From CAIVAT01 sp037133475 (lineage in GTDB: Bacteria > Bacteroidota > Bacteroidia > Bacteroidales > FEN-979), in assembly GCA_037133475.1 (NCBI GenBank), contig JBAXOB010000017.1:1-64000 (forward strand): 64,000 bases of DNA, read 5' to 3'. Position numbers and translations under genes: made by a program. Positions 54,813 through 64,000 of the stretch are shown here, one piece after another. Under the pieces are notes generated by a model, which was not told where the DNA came from, made no database searches, and saw nothing but the letters and a program-made list of their open reading frames with translations. Numbering within the stretch: the stretch's first letter is position 1; each line of letters starts with the position of its first letter.

Positions 54813-57800
54813 ATGGATACAAAAAATAAAATTTTACCGCTCCTTGGTGTCATTCTCTTTTTTTGCCTGATTGCCTTTCCCGGCTTTTCCCAGGGAACGA
54901 AGGTGGAACGCAAATGCACCATTGCCTGGGAACCTCTCAGGCTGGTCACCCGGGGCGACTCCTCGAAGGTTGCCTTTTTTTCCTTTAAGCTGGCTTCTGT
55001 TCGTGCAGAATCGGGCATGCTGCCGGTGTTTTCCCAATCCTTCCCGTTTGACCCGGGTTGCGATTCGGTTGCGGGGATCATCATCAGCAGCGCTGTTTAT
55101 GAAGAGTTCAGTGATCCGAATATGAGCCTAGCCAGGGAACTGGATAAAATATCCCCTGAAATTCATCCTGATCACAGCTTATCGGTGACCCGTAAAAAAA
55201 CATCCCTGCTGGTATCGCTGGTGCCTCTTCGCAGGAATGCAGCAACGGGCAAGGTTGAGCGGCTTGTCTCTTTTACGCTGGCCTTGGATATCACGAGGCG
55301 CAAGCAGGTAACCCTATTGAAAACAGCGGCTGCCAATGTATCAAACTCGGTACTTGCCTCCGGTTCCTGGTATAAGTTTGCAGTAGGATCCAGCGGGATC
55401 TTCCGCGTCACCTACGACGACCTTAAAAAAGCGGGGATGAACGTGGCGGGTATCGATCCGCGTAACCTGCGTGTCTATGGCAACGGTGGCGGGATGCTTC
55501 CCGAAGCCAATGCTGCAAGGCGGGTTGACGACCTGAGGGAAAATGCCATCTTTGTTTCGGGGGAGAGCGACGGCGTGTTTAACCCCGGGGATTACCTGTT
55601 GTTTTACGGTGAGTCGCCCGATAGCTGGGCCTATAACAAAACAGATCACCTGTTCCATCATCAGAAGAATGTCTATACCGACCGCAACTGCTATTTCATC
55701 ACGGCCGACCTAGGGCCTGGCAAACGCCTGGGGACAGCAACCTCCACCGCCAAACCGGCTACCAATTACGTAACATCCTTTGAGGATTTTTCATTTTATG
55801 AAAGAAATGATGTGAACCTGATCAAGTCGGGACGGATATGGTGGGACGGGCAGTTTTTCGACATGACCACCTCGCGGAATTACACGTTCAATATTCCTAA
55901 CATAGACAATACCAAACCGGTGACACTCATTGCCGATGTTGCAGGCCGTTCTACGGTCGGCAATACCACCTTTGTGGTTTCGGCGCAGGGCGCCCCCCTG
56001 ATGAGTATTGGTATTGATGCCATCACCGGCGGATTCGAGGATAATTATGCCAAGGAAAGATCGGGATCGGCAACCTTCAACACCTCCAACCCGGTCATAA
56101 GCGTGAATTTGAATTTTGTCAGGAGTTCGACCAGCTCTGTCGGATACCTCCACTATCTTGAAATCAATGCAATGCGCCTCCTGAAGATGGCCGGGCCCCA
56201 GATGGTGTTCCGGTCGGTTGCAGGTACCGGGCCGAATAATGTCACCGAATTTACCCTCGACGGGAACGGGCAGAATGTTCAGATCTGGGATGTGAGCAAT
56301 GGCGGGAATATCCTGCAGATGAGCACGGTTCAGAATGGCGGGAATTATTCCTTCAGGGTTGAAACGGATACGTTGCGCCAATTCATCGCTTTCGACGGCT
56401 CCACCTTTCTTGCCCCGGATATTATCGGCAAGGTGGCAAACCAGGACCTGCACGGAGCGCCAGTTGCCGATTACCTCATCGTCACCAGCCCGGTGTTTGC
56501 AGCCCAGGCAGAACGCCTTGCCGCATATCACCGGTTGCATGACAACATGACGGTTTTAGTGGCCCCGCTGGATAAGATCTACAATGAATTCTCATCAGGT
56601 GTTCAGGATATCACCGCCATCCGCGACTTTGTAAGAATGATGTACAACAAGGCCACGGCAGGAAAAGAGCCCAAATATCTCCTCCTGTTCGGCGATGCCT
56701 CCTATGACTTTAAAAGCAGGACCCAGAACAATACCAATTATGTGCCTGCCTATGAATCAGTCGAATCGCTGTCGCCCACCGATTCTTTTGTCTCGGATGA
56801 TTATTTCGGGCTGCTGGATCCCGATGAAGGACAGTCCGACACAGGCAGCCTCGATATCGGCGTAGGCCGGTTCCCTGTTTCTTCTGCCGACCAGGCCAAC
56901 AAGGCGGTGGACAAAGTGATCCAATACTGCTCCAACTCCGATACGGTGAAAAACGACTGGAGAAATGTTGTGACTTTTGTCGCCGACGACCAGAACCTGG
57001 GCGGCAACCTGTTTATAGACGATTCGGAAGACCTTGCCGGATCCATCGACACCTACAGCAAGGATTATAATATCGACAAGATCTATTCCGATTCCTATAC
57101 CATGGAATCAACCCCGGGAGGACCCCGTTATCCCGATGTCAATGCCGATATCAACAAACGGGTGGAAAAGGGATGCCTCATCATGAACTATGTAGGTCAT
57201 GGCGGAGAGGTCGGATGGGCGCATGAACGCATCCTGGAGGTGCCGGATATCCAGAACTGGAATAATATTGCCAATTTGCCGGTATTTGTCACGGCGACCT
57301 GCGAATTCAGCCGCTTTGACGATCCTACCCGTACCTCCGCCGGAGAATGGGTCTTCCTGAATAGTCACGGCGGCGGGATTGCCCTGTTCACCACCACCCG
57401 GCTGACCTATGCCGGAACCAACAAAACCCTGCTGGTGAACTTTTACAACAATGTCTTTAAAAAAACGGCAGGCAGCTATTTGAAAATGGGAGATCTGCTG
57501 GTTGCCGCTAAAAACAATATGGGCAGTTCGGCGAATATTCATGCCTTCGTATTGCTGGGAGATCCCGCCATACAGATCGCCTATCCCGATCTTAACGTGG
57601 TAACCACCGCCATTAACGGTCACCAGATAACCCTGACGCCTGATACCCTGAAGGCCCTTTCGGAGGTGACGATTGCAGGCGAAGTACGGAACGAATCGGG
57701 CCAGGTTGCCACCAGTTTTTCGGGGACCATCTTTCCGACGGTCTTTGATAAATCTTCTGAAATATGGACGAAGGCCAACCAGCAGGAGGGCCCCCCGGTG

Positions 57801-58670
57801 AAGTTTTACTTGCGTAAAAACCCTGTCTATAAAGGGAAAGTAAAGGTCACAAACGGACTCTTCCAGTTTTCTTTTCTCGTCCCGAAGGATATCGCCTACC
57901 AGTTTGGTGTCGGGAAGATCAGCTATTATGCAAAGAGTCCTGAGACGGATGCCAACGGTTACAGCGACAACATCCAGGTGGGCGGGTATAACAATCATTC
58001 CTCACTCGATACCCAGGGGCCCGACCTGGCCTTGTATATCAACAACCGGAACTTTATCTCGGGAGGAATTACCAGCGAAAACCCTGTTTTACTGGCCGAT
58101 GTTAGCGATTCTTCGGGGGTCAACACCGTGGGAAATGGTATCGGGCATGATCTTACGGCCACGCTCGATAATAAAACGACTACCCCGATGATCCTGAACG
58201 ATTATTATGTGTCAAACCTCGATACCTATAAAAGCGGGAAGATCAGCTACCCGCTGTTTGGTGTGGCCGACGGTCCCCATACCATCGTGGTTAAAATCTG
58301 GGATGTCTATAACAACTCAACGGAGGCCTCCATCGACTTTGTGGTGGTTTCTTCGGCAGAACTTGCCTTTGAACATCTCTTCAACTACCCGAATCCCATG
58401 AAGGACCATACTACCTTTTCGTGGGAAAGCAACCAGGTTAACCAATCCATTGATGTTGAAATCAGTATCTTTACCATAAACGGTATTCCTGTTAAAACCA
58501 TCCGGGAGAGGTTAAGCACAAACAGTTTTCATATGGCCTCCGTCCATTGGGATGGCACTCAGGATGATGGGCAAAAAATAGCTTCCGGGTTATACCTCTA
58601 TAAGGCGAAGCTGATCAAAGCCGACGGAACGGTGAAAGGTTTATCCTCAAAGTTGGTGGTTATCCGTTAA
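54813..58670 (+). CDS. porU: Type IX secretion system sortase PorU (C25 family), copy 1
   Basis: PorU removes the C-terminal sorting domain of T9SS cargo at the cell surface and attaches the cargo to lipopolysaccharide. The 1285-aa protein has a signal peptide (about 1-27), an N-terminal domain (about 28-180), a beta-rich region starting ASGSWYKFAVGSSGIFRVTYDD (about 184), and a gingipain-like C25 domain (about 550-935) with LLLFGDASYDF, His796 in YVGHGGEVGW and Cys830 in TATCEFSRFDD, the catalytic pair. The C-terminal region (about 1190-1285) resembles a sorting domain, NYPNPMKDHTTF to SKLVVIR. The ATG at 54813 gives a good signal peptide. A second porU follows after 19 bp. Confidence 0.93.
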   Translation: MDTKNKILPLLGVILFFCLIAFPGFSQGTKVERKCTIAWEPLRLVTRGDSSKVAFFSFKLASVRAESGMLPVFSQSFPFDPGCDSVAGIIISSAVYEEFSDPNMSLARELDKISPEIHPDHSLSVTRKKTSLLVSLVPLRRNAATGKVERLVSFTLALDITRRKQVTLLKTAAANVSNSVLASGSWYKFAVGSSGIFRVTYDDLKKAGMNVAGIDPRNLRVYGNGGGMLPEANAARRVDDLRENAIFVSGESDGVFNPGDYLLFYGESPDSWAYNKTDHLFHHQKNVYTDRNCYFITADLGPGKRLGTATSTAKPATNYVTSFEDFSFYERNDVNLIKSGRIWWDGQFFDMTTSRNYTFNIPNIDNTKPVTLIADVAGRSTVGNTTFVVSAQGAPLMSIGIDAITGGFEDNYAKERSGSATFNTSNPVISVNLNFVRSSTSSVGYLHYLEINAMRLLKMAGPQMVFRSVAGTGPNNVTEFTLDGNGQNVQIWDVSNGGNILQMSTVQNGGNYSFRVETDTLRQFIAFDGSTFLAPDIIGKVANQDLHGAPVADYLIVTSPVFAAQAERLAAYHRLHDNMTVLVAPLDKIYNEFSSGVQDITAIRDFVRMMYNKATAGKEPKYLLLFGDASYDFKSRTQNNTNYVPAYESVESLSPTDSFVSDDYFGLLDPDEGQSDTGSLDIGVGRFPVSSADQANKAVDKVIQYCSNSDTVKNDWRNVVTFVADDQNLGGNLFIDDSEDLAGSIDTYSKDYNIDKIYSDSYTMESTPGGPRYPDVNADINKRVEKGCLIMNYVGHGGEVGWAHERILEVPDIQNWNNIANLPVFVTATCEFSRFDDPTRTSAGEWVFLNSHGGGIALFTTTRLTYAGTNKTLLVNFYNNVFKKTAGSYLKMGDLLVAAKNNMGSSANIHAFVLLGDPAIQIAYPDLNVVTTAINGHQITLTPDTLKALSEVTIAGEVRNESGQVATSFSGTIFPTVFDKSSEIWTKANQQEGPPVKFYLRKNPVYKGKVKVTNGLFQFSFLVPKDIAYQFGVGKISYYAKSPETDANGYSDNIQVGGYNNHSSLDTQGPDLALYINNRNFISGGITSENPVLLADVSDSSGVNTVGNGIGHDLTATLDNKTTTPMILNDYYVSNLDTYKSGKISYPLFGVADGPHTIVVKIWDVYNNSTEASIDFVVVSSAELAFEHLFNYPNPMKDHTTFSWESNQVNQSIDVEISIFTINGIPVKTIRERLSTNSFHMASVHWDGTQDDGQKIASGLYLYKAKLIKADGTVKGLSSKLVVIR

Positions 58671-58683
58671 ATGCATATTTTTG
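58653..58683 (+). promoter_or_regulatory. Promoter of the second porU gene
   Basis: TTG at 58653-58655, a 20-bp spacer and TATTTTTG at 58676-58683 match the Bacteroidota consensus. The site overlaps the end of the first porU, so the second copy could be expressed on its own. Initiation near 58689-58691 would give a leader of only a few nucleotides and would favour the ATG at 58699. Confidence 0.55.
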
Positions 58684-58689
58684 CAAACC

Positions 58690-61600
58690 ATGCGCACTAT
58701 GTTCAGAAAAAGAATATTCATCCTAGCGGTTTTGCTGCTGCCGGCCATGATTTTTGCAGCATTGCCTCATAAAACCAGCTCAGTGCTTGCCACAGGCCAT
58801 TGGTATAAACTGGCGGTTACCGGGAAGGGTATTCACCGTATCACCTATGATGACCTCCGTTCGATGGGCATCGCCCCGGGAACCCTCGATGTAACGAAAC
58901 TGCGTCTGTTCGGAAACGGTTCGGGAATGTTGCCGGAAACAAATTCCATTACCCGCACCGACGACCTGAGGGAGATTGCCATCCAGGTGGCTGATGGCGG
59001 CGACGGACATTTTGATCCGACCGATTATATTCTTTTTTATGGGGAAGATGCTGATAAATGGGGTTACGAAGGCTTTAACAAGTTCTTTTCCCATACACGG
59101 AACCTCTATTCCGACACCACCTACTATTTCCTGAATACCGACCTGGCTGCCGGACGGCGCGTGCAGGTGCAGCCGGCCATTACATCGGCTGCCAACTACC
59201 TGTCGGGCAGGTTTGACGATTACCAGCTCCACGACCTCGACCTGCTGAACCTCATCAAATCGGGCAAGGACTGGTATGGCGAATTTTTCGACAATATTAA
59301 AAATTCGTGGGACTTCCCCTTTAATTTTCCCAATGCCGACAGTACCAGCCCTGCGAAACTACGGACCTATGTGGCCGCAAATGCCTCTGTGCCAAGTTAT
59401 TTTATCGTTTCACAGCATGGGAAAAAAATCGATTCGCTGAAGGTTGACTCCTCAAACCCTGCTGAGTTTACCCAGATTGGGTTTTCAAAGATCAAACAAA
59501 CCTCCATTCCCAACCCGCATCCTGATCAAACCATCAACCTGACCTATCGCCTGCCGGATGTCAATTCGCACGGATGGCTTAATTCCATTGAGATCAACTG
59601 CCCGCGTTACCTTAAATGGGTTACCCCGCAGATGCCCTTCAGGGATTTAACGAGTATCGGCGCCGGTAAGATCACTGAATTTTCAATGCAGAATGCCAAT
59701 CCAGCCGTCAGGGTCTGGGATGTCACCAACCCGGTCAGCACCCGGGAGATGGGAACCAGCCTTTCAGGCGGAATTTTAAAGTTCAGGCAATTTACCGACA
59801 GCCTGCATGAATTTATCGCCTTTGACGGTTCCATGTACCTGCCCGTGAAATGCCTGGGGGAGGTCCCGAACCAGAACCTGCATGCCGACGGTGTCGTTGA
59901 CCTGGTCATAGTCACCCATCCGTTGTTCCTGGTGCAGGCCGAACGGCTGGCTGAGTTTCACCGCCAGCATAACAAACTGGGGGTAAAGGTTGTTACGTCG
60001 ACCCAGATTTACAACGAATTTTCCTGCGGGCAACCCGATCCGACAGCCATCCGCGACTATATGAAACTGATCTACGACAAGGCAGCTGCGGGAACTCCCC
60101 CGCGCTACCTGCTCCTCTTCGGCGATGGTTCCTATGATCCGAAAAACCGTGTCCCGGGCAATAACAACATGATCCCCACCTTCCAGTCGCTTGAATCCCT
60201 GAATACAACCAAAACATTCGTTACCGACGACTATTTCGGGATCATGGGTGACAATTTCGGCCAGGAGGCCAACGGGAAGATCGACCTGGGAATAGGCCGG
60301 CTGCCTGTTTCCGATACAACCCAGGCAAGAACCATGGTTGACAAGATCATCCACTATTCTTCAGGGGTCTACCCGGTGCAGGCCGACTGGCGGAATACCA
60401 TGACCTTTGTGGCCGACGATGAAAACAACAACCTGCATCTCAACCAGGCCGAGGAGCTTACGACCATTGTGGGAACCAAGTACCCCCTGTTTAACGTCAA
60501 CAAGATATATTTCGATGCCTATAAATTGGTTGAAATTCCCGGTGGGAGCCGTTTTCCCGATGCCAATGCCGCCATCAACAGCGCCGTAGCAAAAGGTTCG
60601 CTGATCATCAATTATACAGGGCATGGCGGTGAAGCCGGGTGGAGTTTTGAACAGGCGCTGACCACGGCCGATATCAATGCCTGGGACAATTTTGACAAGC
60701 TGCCTGTATTTGTCACCGCAACCTGTGAATTCAGCAGGTTCGACAACCCGGAGCGCTTCACGGCAGGAGAGATGGTAATCCTTCACCCGAACGGCGGGGC
60801 CATCGCCCTCTATTCAACCACCAGGCTCGCCTTTGCCGGACTGAACATCCTGCTCGATACCTCTTTCTTCCGGCACTTGCGCGATAGGGCTGCCGATGGC
60901 CAGTATGTGAAGATGGGCGACCTGATCCGCATTTCGAAAAACAACAATAACAACAATTTCCAGCTGCGTAATTTCGTGCTGCTTGGCGATCCGGCCCAGG
61001 CCATCGCCTTTTCCGACTATGATATCATCACCGATTCCATCAACGGGGCATCGGCGGGCCACCTCGACACCGTCAGGGGATTATCTACCGTGACGGTGAA
61101 GGGACGCGTGCAAAATGTGAGCGGACAAAAGGTCACCTCTTTCGACGGCATAGTCAATTGCAAGGTGTTCGACAAGCCGATGATCAATACCACCCTGGGT
61201 AACCGTCCGGGACCCGATGGCTCCTATCCCGAGGAGTTTACCCTCCAGAACAGCGTCCTTTTCCAGGGTGATGTGCCTGTGAAATCAGGTGCCTTCCAGT
61301 TCTCTTTTGTGGTTCCAAGGGGTATCTCACTTCAGTTCGGCAAGGGTAAACTGAGTTACTATGCCTACAACAATGATGCTGACGCATCAGGATATTGCGA
61401 CAAGATCGTCATTGGCGGAAAAGATCCCGCGCAGAGCCCCGAAAACCAGGGACCCGATATCGGGTTGTGGCTCAATGATCACAGTTTCCATTCAGGGGCC
61501 AATACCTTGCCTTCGCCCGTCATGCTGGCCGAACTTTATGATACCAATGGCATTAACAGTTTCGGGCTGGGTATCGGGCATGAGATTGAGGCCGTGCTCG

Positions 61601-62112
61601 ACAACGACCGGGCTCATTCGATCATACTGAACGACTTTTTTGTACCCACCTTCAACTCCTACACCCGGGGCAAGGTTACCTATCCGTTCAGCAACCTGGC
61701 ACCGGGCACCCATACGCTGAGCCTGAAGGCATGGGACCTGTTCGACAATTCATCGGTGAAGGAGATCTCCTTTACCGTTCCATCCGGTTCGACGCTTACG
61801 GCCAGAAACGTGATGACCGCCCCAAACCCGATGTCGGACCATACCCGCTTCGTATTTCAGACCGACCAGCTTAACTTTACCGGGATCCTGGTAACCATTC
61901 ATATTTTCAACCTCCAGGGAACCTGTGTCCGCACGCTGTCGGCCGACCTTACCGGGCCAACGGCTTCGGCCACCACTTCACAACTTTCGTGGGATGGAAC
62001 CGATTCGAACGGGCAAAGGCTTTCAAACGGGGTTTATCCCTATAAAATAATTTTTGCCGGGAAGAACGGAAGTTATACCGAAACTTCCCAGAAACTGGTG
62101 ATTATCCGGTAA
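58690..62112 (+). CDS. porU: PorU-like C25 sortase, copy 2 (lacks the N-terminal domain)
   Basis: This 1140-aa paralogue matches copy 1 from residue 184 onward: TGHWYKLAVTGKGIHRITYDD, LLLFGDGSYDP, catalytic His645 in YTGHGGEAGW and Cys679 in TATCEFSRFDN with the same spacing of 34 residues, and a C-terminal NAPNPMSDHTRF-like segment (APNPMSDHTRF in the protein) ending KLVIIR. It lacks the 165 or so residues that precede the WYK domain in copy 1. Both catalytic residues remain, so it is probably active, perhaps with different cargo. ATG at 58690 is used; TTG 58681 and ATG 58699 are alternatives, and the last fits the nearby promoter best. porV follows after 105 bp. Confidence 0.9.
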   Translation: MRTMFRKRIFILAVLLLPAMIFAALPHKTSSVLATGHWYKLAVTGKGIHRITYDDLRSMGIAPGTLDVTKLRLFGNGSGMLPETNSITRTDDLREIAIQVADGGDGHFDPTDYILFYGEDADKWGYEGFNKFFSHTRNLYSDTTYYFLNTDLAAGRRVQVQPAITSAANYLSGRFDDYQLHDLDLLNLIKSGKDWYGEFFDNIKNSWDFPFNFPNADSTSPAKLRTYVAANASVPSYFIVSQHGKKIDSLKVDSSNPAEFTQIGFSKIKQTSIPNPHPDQTINLTYRLPDVNSHGWLNSIEINCPRYLKWVTPQMPFRDLTSIGAGKITEFSMQNANPAVRVWDVTNPVSTREMGTSLSGGILKFRQFTDSLHEFIAFDGSMYLPVKCLGEVPNQNLHADGVVDLVIVTHPLFLVQAERLAEFHRQHNKLGVKVVTSTQIYNEFSCGQPDPTAIRDYMKLIYDKAAAGTPPRYLLLFGDGSYDPKNRVPGNNNMIPTFQSLESLNTTKTFVTDDYFGIMGDNFGQEANGKIDLGIGRLPVSDTTQARTMVDKIIHYSSGVYPVQADWRNTMTFVADDENNNLHLNQAEELTTIVGTKYPLFNVNKIYFDAYKLVEIPGGSRFPDANAAINSAVAKGSLIINYTGHGGEAGWSFEQALTTADINAWDNFDKLPVFVTATCEFSRFDNPERFTAGEMVILHPNGGAIALYSTTRLAFAGLNILLDTSFFRHLRDRAADGQYVKMGDLIRISKNNNNNNFQLRNFVLLGDPAQAIAFSDYDIITDSINGASAGHLDTVRGLSTVTVKGRVQNVSGQKVTSFDGIVNCKVFDKPMINTTLGNRPGPDGSYPEEFTLQNSVLFQGDVPVKSGAFQFSFVVPRGISLQFGKGKLSYYAYNNDADASGYCDKIVIGGKDPAQSPENQGPDIGLWLNDHSFHSGANTLPSPVMLAELYDTNGINSFGLGIGHEIEAVLDNDRAHSIILNDFFVPTFNSYTRGKVTYPFSNLAPGTHTLSLKAWDLFDNSSVKEISFTVPSGSTLTARNVMTAPNPMSDHTRFVFQTDQLNFTGILVTIHIFNLQGTCVRTLSADLTGPTASATTSQLSWDGTDSNGQRLSNGVYPYKIIFAGKNGSYTETSQKLVIIR

Positions 62113-62217
62113 AAAGCTGCCTGTAATAGTTGTAATTTTAACATGAAGCAATATCCATCAAGTATCAGCGTTATTTTTGCTACCTTATAAAAAAAATTAA
62201 ATCTTATATTTCAACCG

Positions 62218-63447
62218 ATGAAGATCCGATTATTATTCTTTTTTGCCTGCGCGATTGTGATGACCAGAAGCTTTGGACAGGGTACCGAACCAGCTGACGG
62301 AAGCCGCGTTATCTCTACTGCTGTTCCATTTGTTTCGATTTCGCCTGACGCCCGGGCAGGGGGGATGGGAAACGTTGGCGCTGCAACCAGTCCCGATGCC
62401 TATTCCATGTTCTGGAACCCGGCTAAATATGCCTTTATTGATAAAACTTTCGGGGTTGCGGTCGGGTATGTGCCATGGCTTCATGCCCTGGTAGGCGATA
62501 TCGGGTTGGGTTCAGTTGCCGGTTTCTGGAAAATCGGCGACAAACAGGCAATTGCTGCAACCATGCGCTATTTTACACTTGGATCTGTCGACTTTACAGA
62601 TGATAACGGGAACTTCATTGCCAGCGTGAAACCAAACGAATGGGCGGTTGATGCCACCTATTCGCGCAAGTTTTCACGTGAATTTTCGGGCGCCGTTGCC
62701 GGCCGGTTCATCTACTCAAACCTGGTACCCCTGGGTACCGCCAGTAACCTGAGTGTCAGGCCGGGCACCTCGATTGCCGCCGATGTGGCCATCTATTACC
62801 ATCATATCATGGATGTGAAGGGAATTTCGGGAGCCTCCATCGATTTTGGTCTCAACATCTCCAATATCGGCCAGAAGATGTCGTACAGCAGCGTTAAAAC
62901 GGTCACCGATTTTATTCCTACCACCCTCCGCCTGGGCCCCTCCTTCTCCATGGACATTGATGATTATAACAAGGTGTCGTTTGCCCTTGATCTGAGCAAA
63001 CTGCTTGTTCCGACACCTCCCGTATACCTGAAGAATCACACGGGTGCCTCTGACAGCATCAGCTCAAGCGGTAACAGAATCGTTCAATATGGCAAAGACC
63101 CGGATGTTTCGGTTGTTAAGGGAATGATACAGTCGTTTTATGACGCTCCTTACGGATTCAAGGAAGAACTGCAGGAGATCGACCTCTCGTTTGCTGCCGA
63201 GTACTGGTACAACAAACTTTTCTCGGTTCGCGCCGGTTATTTCTATGAATCAAAATACAAGGGCGACCGCCAGTTTTTTACCCTGGGCGCCGGCTTGAGA
63301 TATAACGTGTTCGGGCTGGACTTTTCCTATCTGGTGCCTGTGAAAAGCAACAACCCTCTGCAAAATACGCTTCAGTTTACCCTCCATTTCAACTTCGACC
63401 AGACAAAGAAGACCCAGGGAGAAAAAGAGACCGGCGGAACCAATTAG
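62218..63447 (+). CDS. porV: Type IX secretion system outer-membrane protein PorV
   Basis: PorV (LptO) is a 14-strand outer-membrane barrel that collects T9SS cargo from the translocon by its sorting domain and hands it to PorU. The 409-aa protein has a signal peptide (1-20, ending SFGQ) and the family start VPFVSISPDARAGGMGNVGA at about 37-56, then YSMFWNPAKYAF, PWLHALVGDIGL, and AEYWYNKLFSVRAGYFYES near 325-343, ending in beta-strands ...NTLQFTLHFNF and a short polar tail. The position after porU is conserved in other Bacteroidota. A TATTTTTG at 62172-62179 may be a -7 box, but no matching -33 box was found. Confidence 0.95.
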   Translation: MKIRLLFFFACAIVMTRSFGQGTEPADGSRVISTAVPFVSISPDARAGGMGNVGAATSPDAYSMFWNPAKYAFIDKTFGVAVGYVPWLHALVGDIGLGSVAGFWKIGDKQAIAATMRYFTLGSVDFTDDNGNFIASVKPNEWAVDATYSRKFSREFSGAVAGRFIYSNLVPLGTASNLSVRPGTSIAADVAIYYHHIMDVKGISGASIDFGLNISNIGQKMSYSSVKTVTDFIPTTLRLGPSFSMDIDDYNKVSFALDLSKLLVPTPPVYLKNHTGASDSISSSGNRIVQYGKDPDVSVVKGMIQSFYDAPYGFKEELQEIDLSFAAEYWYNKLFSVRAGYFYESKYKGDRQFFTLGAGLRYNVFGLDFSYLVPVKSNNPLQNTLQFTLHFNFDQTKKTQGEKETGGTN

Positions 63448-63474
63448 TTCCTCCATTCCATTACACATTCCTTT

Positions 63475-63951
63475 ATGTTCAGGATCGGCTTCGGCTTCGA
63501 TACACACCCGCTTGAAACCGGCCATGATTTCTGGCTGGGAGGGGTGAAGATACTTCACGCCAGGGGTGCTGCCGGCCATTCGGATGCCGATGCCCTCATT
63601 CACGCCATCATTGATGCGTTGCTGGGAGCGGCCGGTCTGCGGGATATCGGCAGCCAGTTCCCCGACCAGGCAGCAGAATTCAAGGGGATCGACAGCAAGG
63701 TACTGCTTGCAAGGACGATGGACATGATCCTTGAGAAGGGATTCAACATCGGGAATATCGACTCCACCGTGGTGCTCCAGGCGCCCAAAATAAACCCCTA
63801 TGTCCCCTCCATGACCGAAACCCTTGCATCCGTCATGAAAATCGGAACCGACCGGCTCTCAATTAAGGCGAAAACGAGTGAGAAACTTGGATTTATCGGG
63901 AGGGAAGAGGGAATTTCAGCCTATGCCGTGGTGTTGCTGGAAAAACGTTAG
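63475..63951 (+). CDS. ispF: 2-C-methyl-D-erythritol 2,4-cyclodiphosphate synthase
   Basis: IspF cyclises the CDP-methylerythritol phosphate to 2-C-methyl-D-erythritol 2,4-cyclodiphosphate with loss of CMP, in the non-mevalonate isoprenoid pathway. The 158-aa protein is of normal length. The metal ligands are visible: Asp9 and His11 in GFGFDTHPL and His43 in ALIHAIIDALLGA. GHSDADALIHA, DIGSQFPD, and GFIGREEGISAYAVVLL near the C-terminus complete the family pattern. It starts 27 bp after porV and is probably co-transcribed with it. Isoprenoids from this pathway also supply the menaquinone side chain. Confidence 0.96.
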   Translation: MFRIGFGFDTHPLETGHDFWLGGVKILHARGAAGHSDADALIHAIIDALLGAAGLRDIGSQFPDQAAEFKGIDSKVLLARTMDMILEKGFNIGNIDSTVVLQAPKINPYVPSMTETLASVMKIGTDRLSIKAKTSEKLGFIGREEGISAYAVVLLEKR

Positions 63952-64000
63952 ACATGACAACTGGCGGAATTTCCCGTGACGCTTAACCACCTGCCTGTAG

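Noticed and set aside
57108..57998. A 296-codon open frame on the minus strand inside porU
   Set aside because: It is antisense to the catalytic C25 region, whose motifs fix the plus strand as coding.

Overview
The window comes from a member of the Bacteroidota, probably an environmental Bacteroidales-like lineage. The evidence is a set of type IX secretion system (T9SS) genes (gldJ, a porP/sprF-like gene, two porU genes, porV), seven large secreted proteins ending in the T9SS type A sorting domain, futalosine-pathway menaquinone genes (mqnB, mqnD, mqnE), few Shine-Dalgarno sites, and promoters of the TTTG...TAnnTTTG type. No rRNA, tRNA, CRISPR array, transposase or phage gene was seen.

Layout. 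(1) 77-8532, minus strand: an apparent five-gene operon of a cohesin/PKD adhesin, a gluzincin/beta-propeller/outer-membrane-barrel protein, a ClC chloride channel with CBS domains and two tiny overlapping membrane proteins, closed by a terminator. (2) 8690-34153, minus strand: four giant T9SS adhesins of 1306-2884 aa, each followed by its own terminator. They are built from beta-helix, FN3-like and about 87-residue PKD-like modules. Two of them share an almost identical 1.18-kb 3' end, which looks like gene conversion. (3) 34606-41431: heptose epimerase hldD, a FISUMP protein, a conserved small protein, and a minus-strand cluster MFS transporter-mqnB-mqnD-PLP decarboxylase. (4) 41537-46034, plus strand: a secreted C10-family protein that has lost both catalytic residues, followed 13 bp later by a lysyl endopeptidase. 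(5) 46096-48171, plus strand: mqnE, thiF and thiS. (6) 48222-51945, minus strand: folC, anmK and murF. (7) 52027-63447: the T9SS cluster, with gldJ and porP on the minus strand diverging from porU, a second porU and porV. ispF follows.

How it fits together: PorU and PorV make up the outer-membrane complex that removes C-terminal sorting domains and attaches cargo to the cell surface. The adhesins and both protease-family proteins in this window carry such domains, so machinery and cargo lie within one 64-kb stretch. The most unusual points are the tandem porU genes, the pseudo-C10 protease paired with an intact lysyl endopeptidase, the conversion tract between adhesins, the translationally coupled adhesin/barrel pair, and a perfect palindrome over the gldJ promoter.
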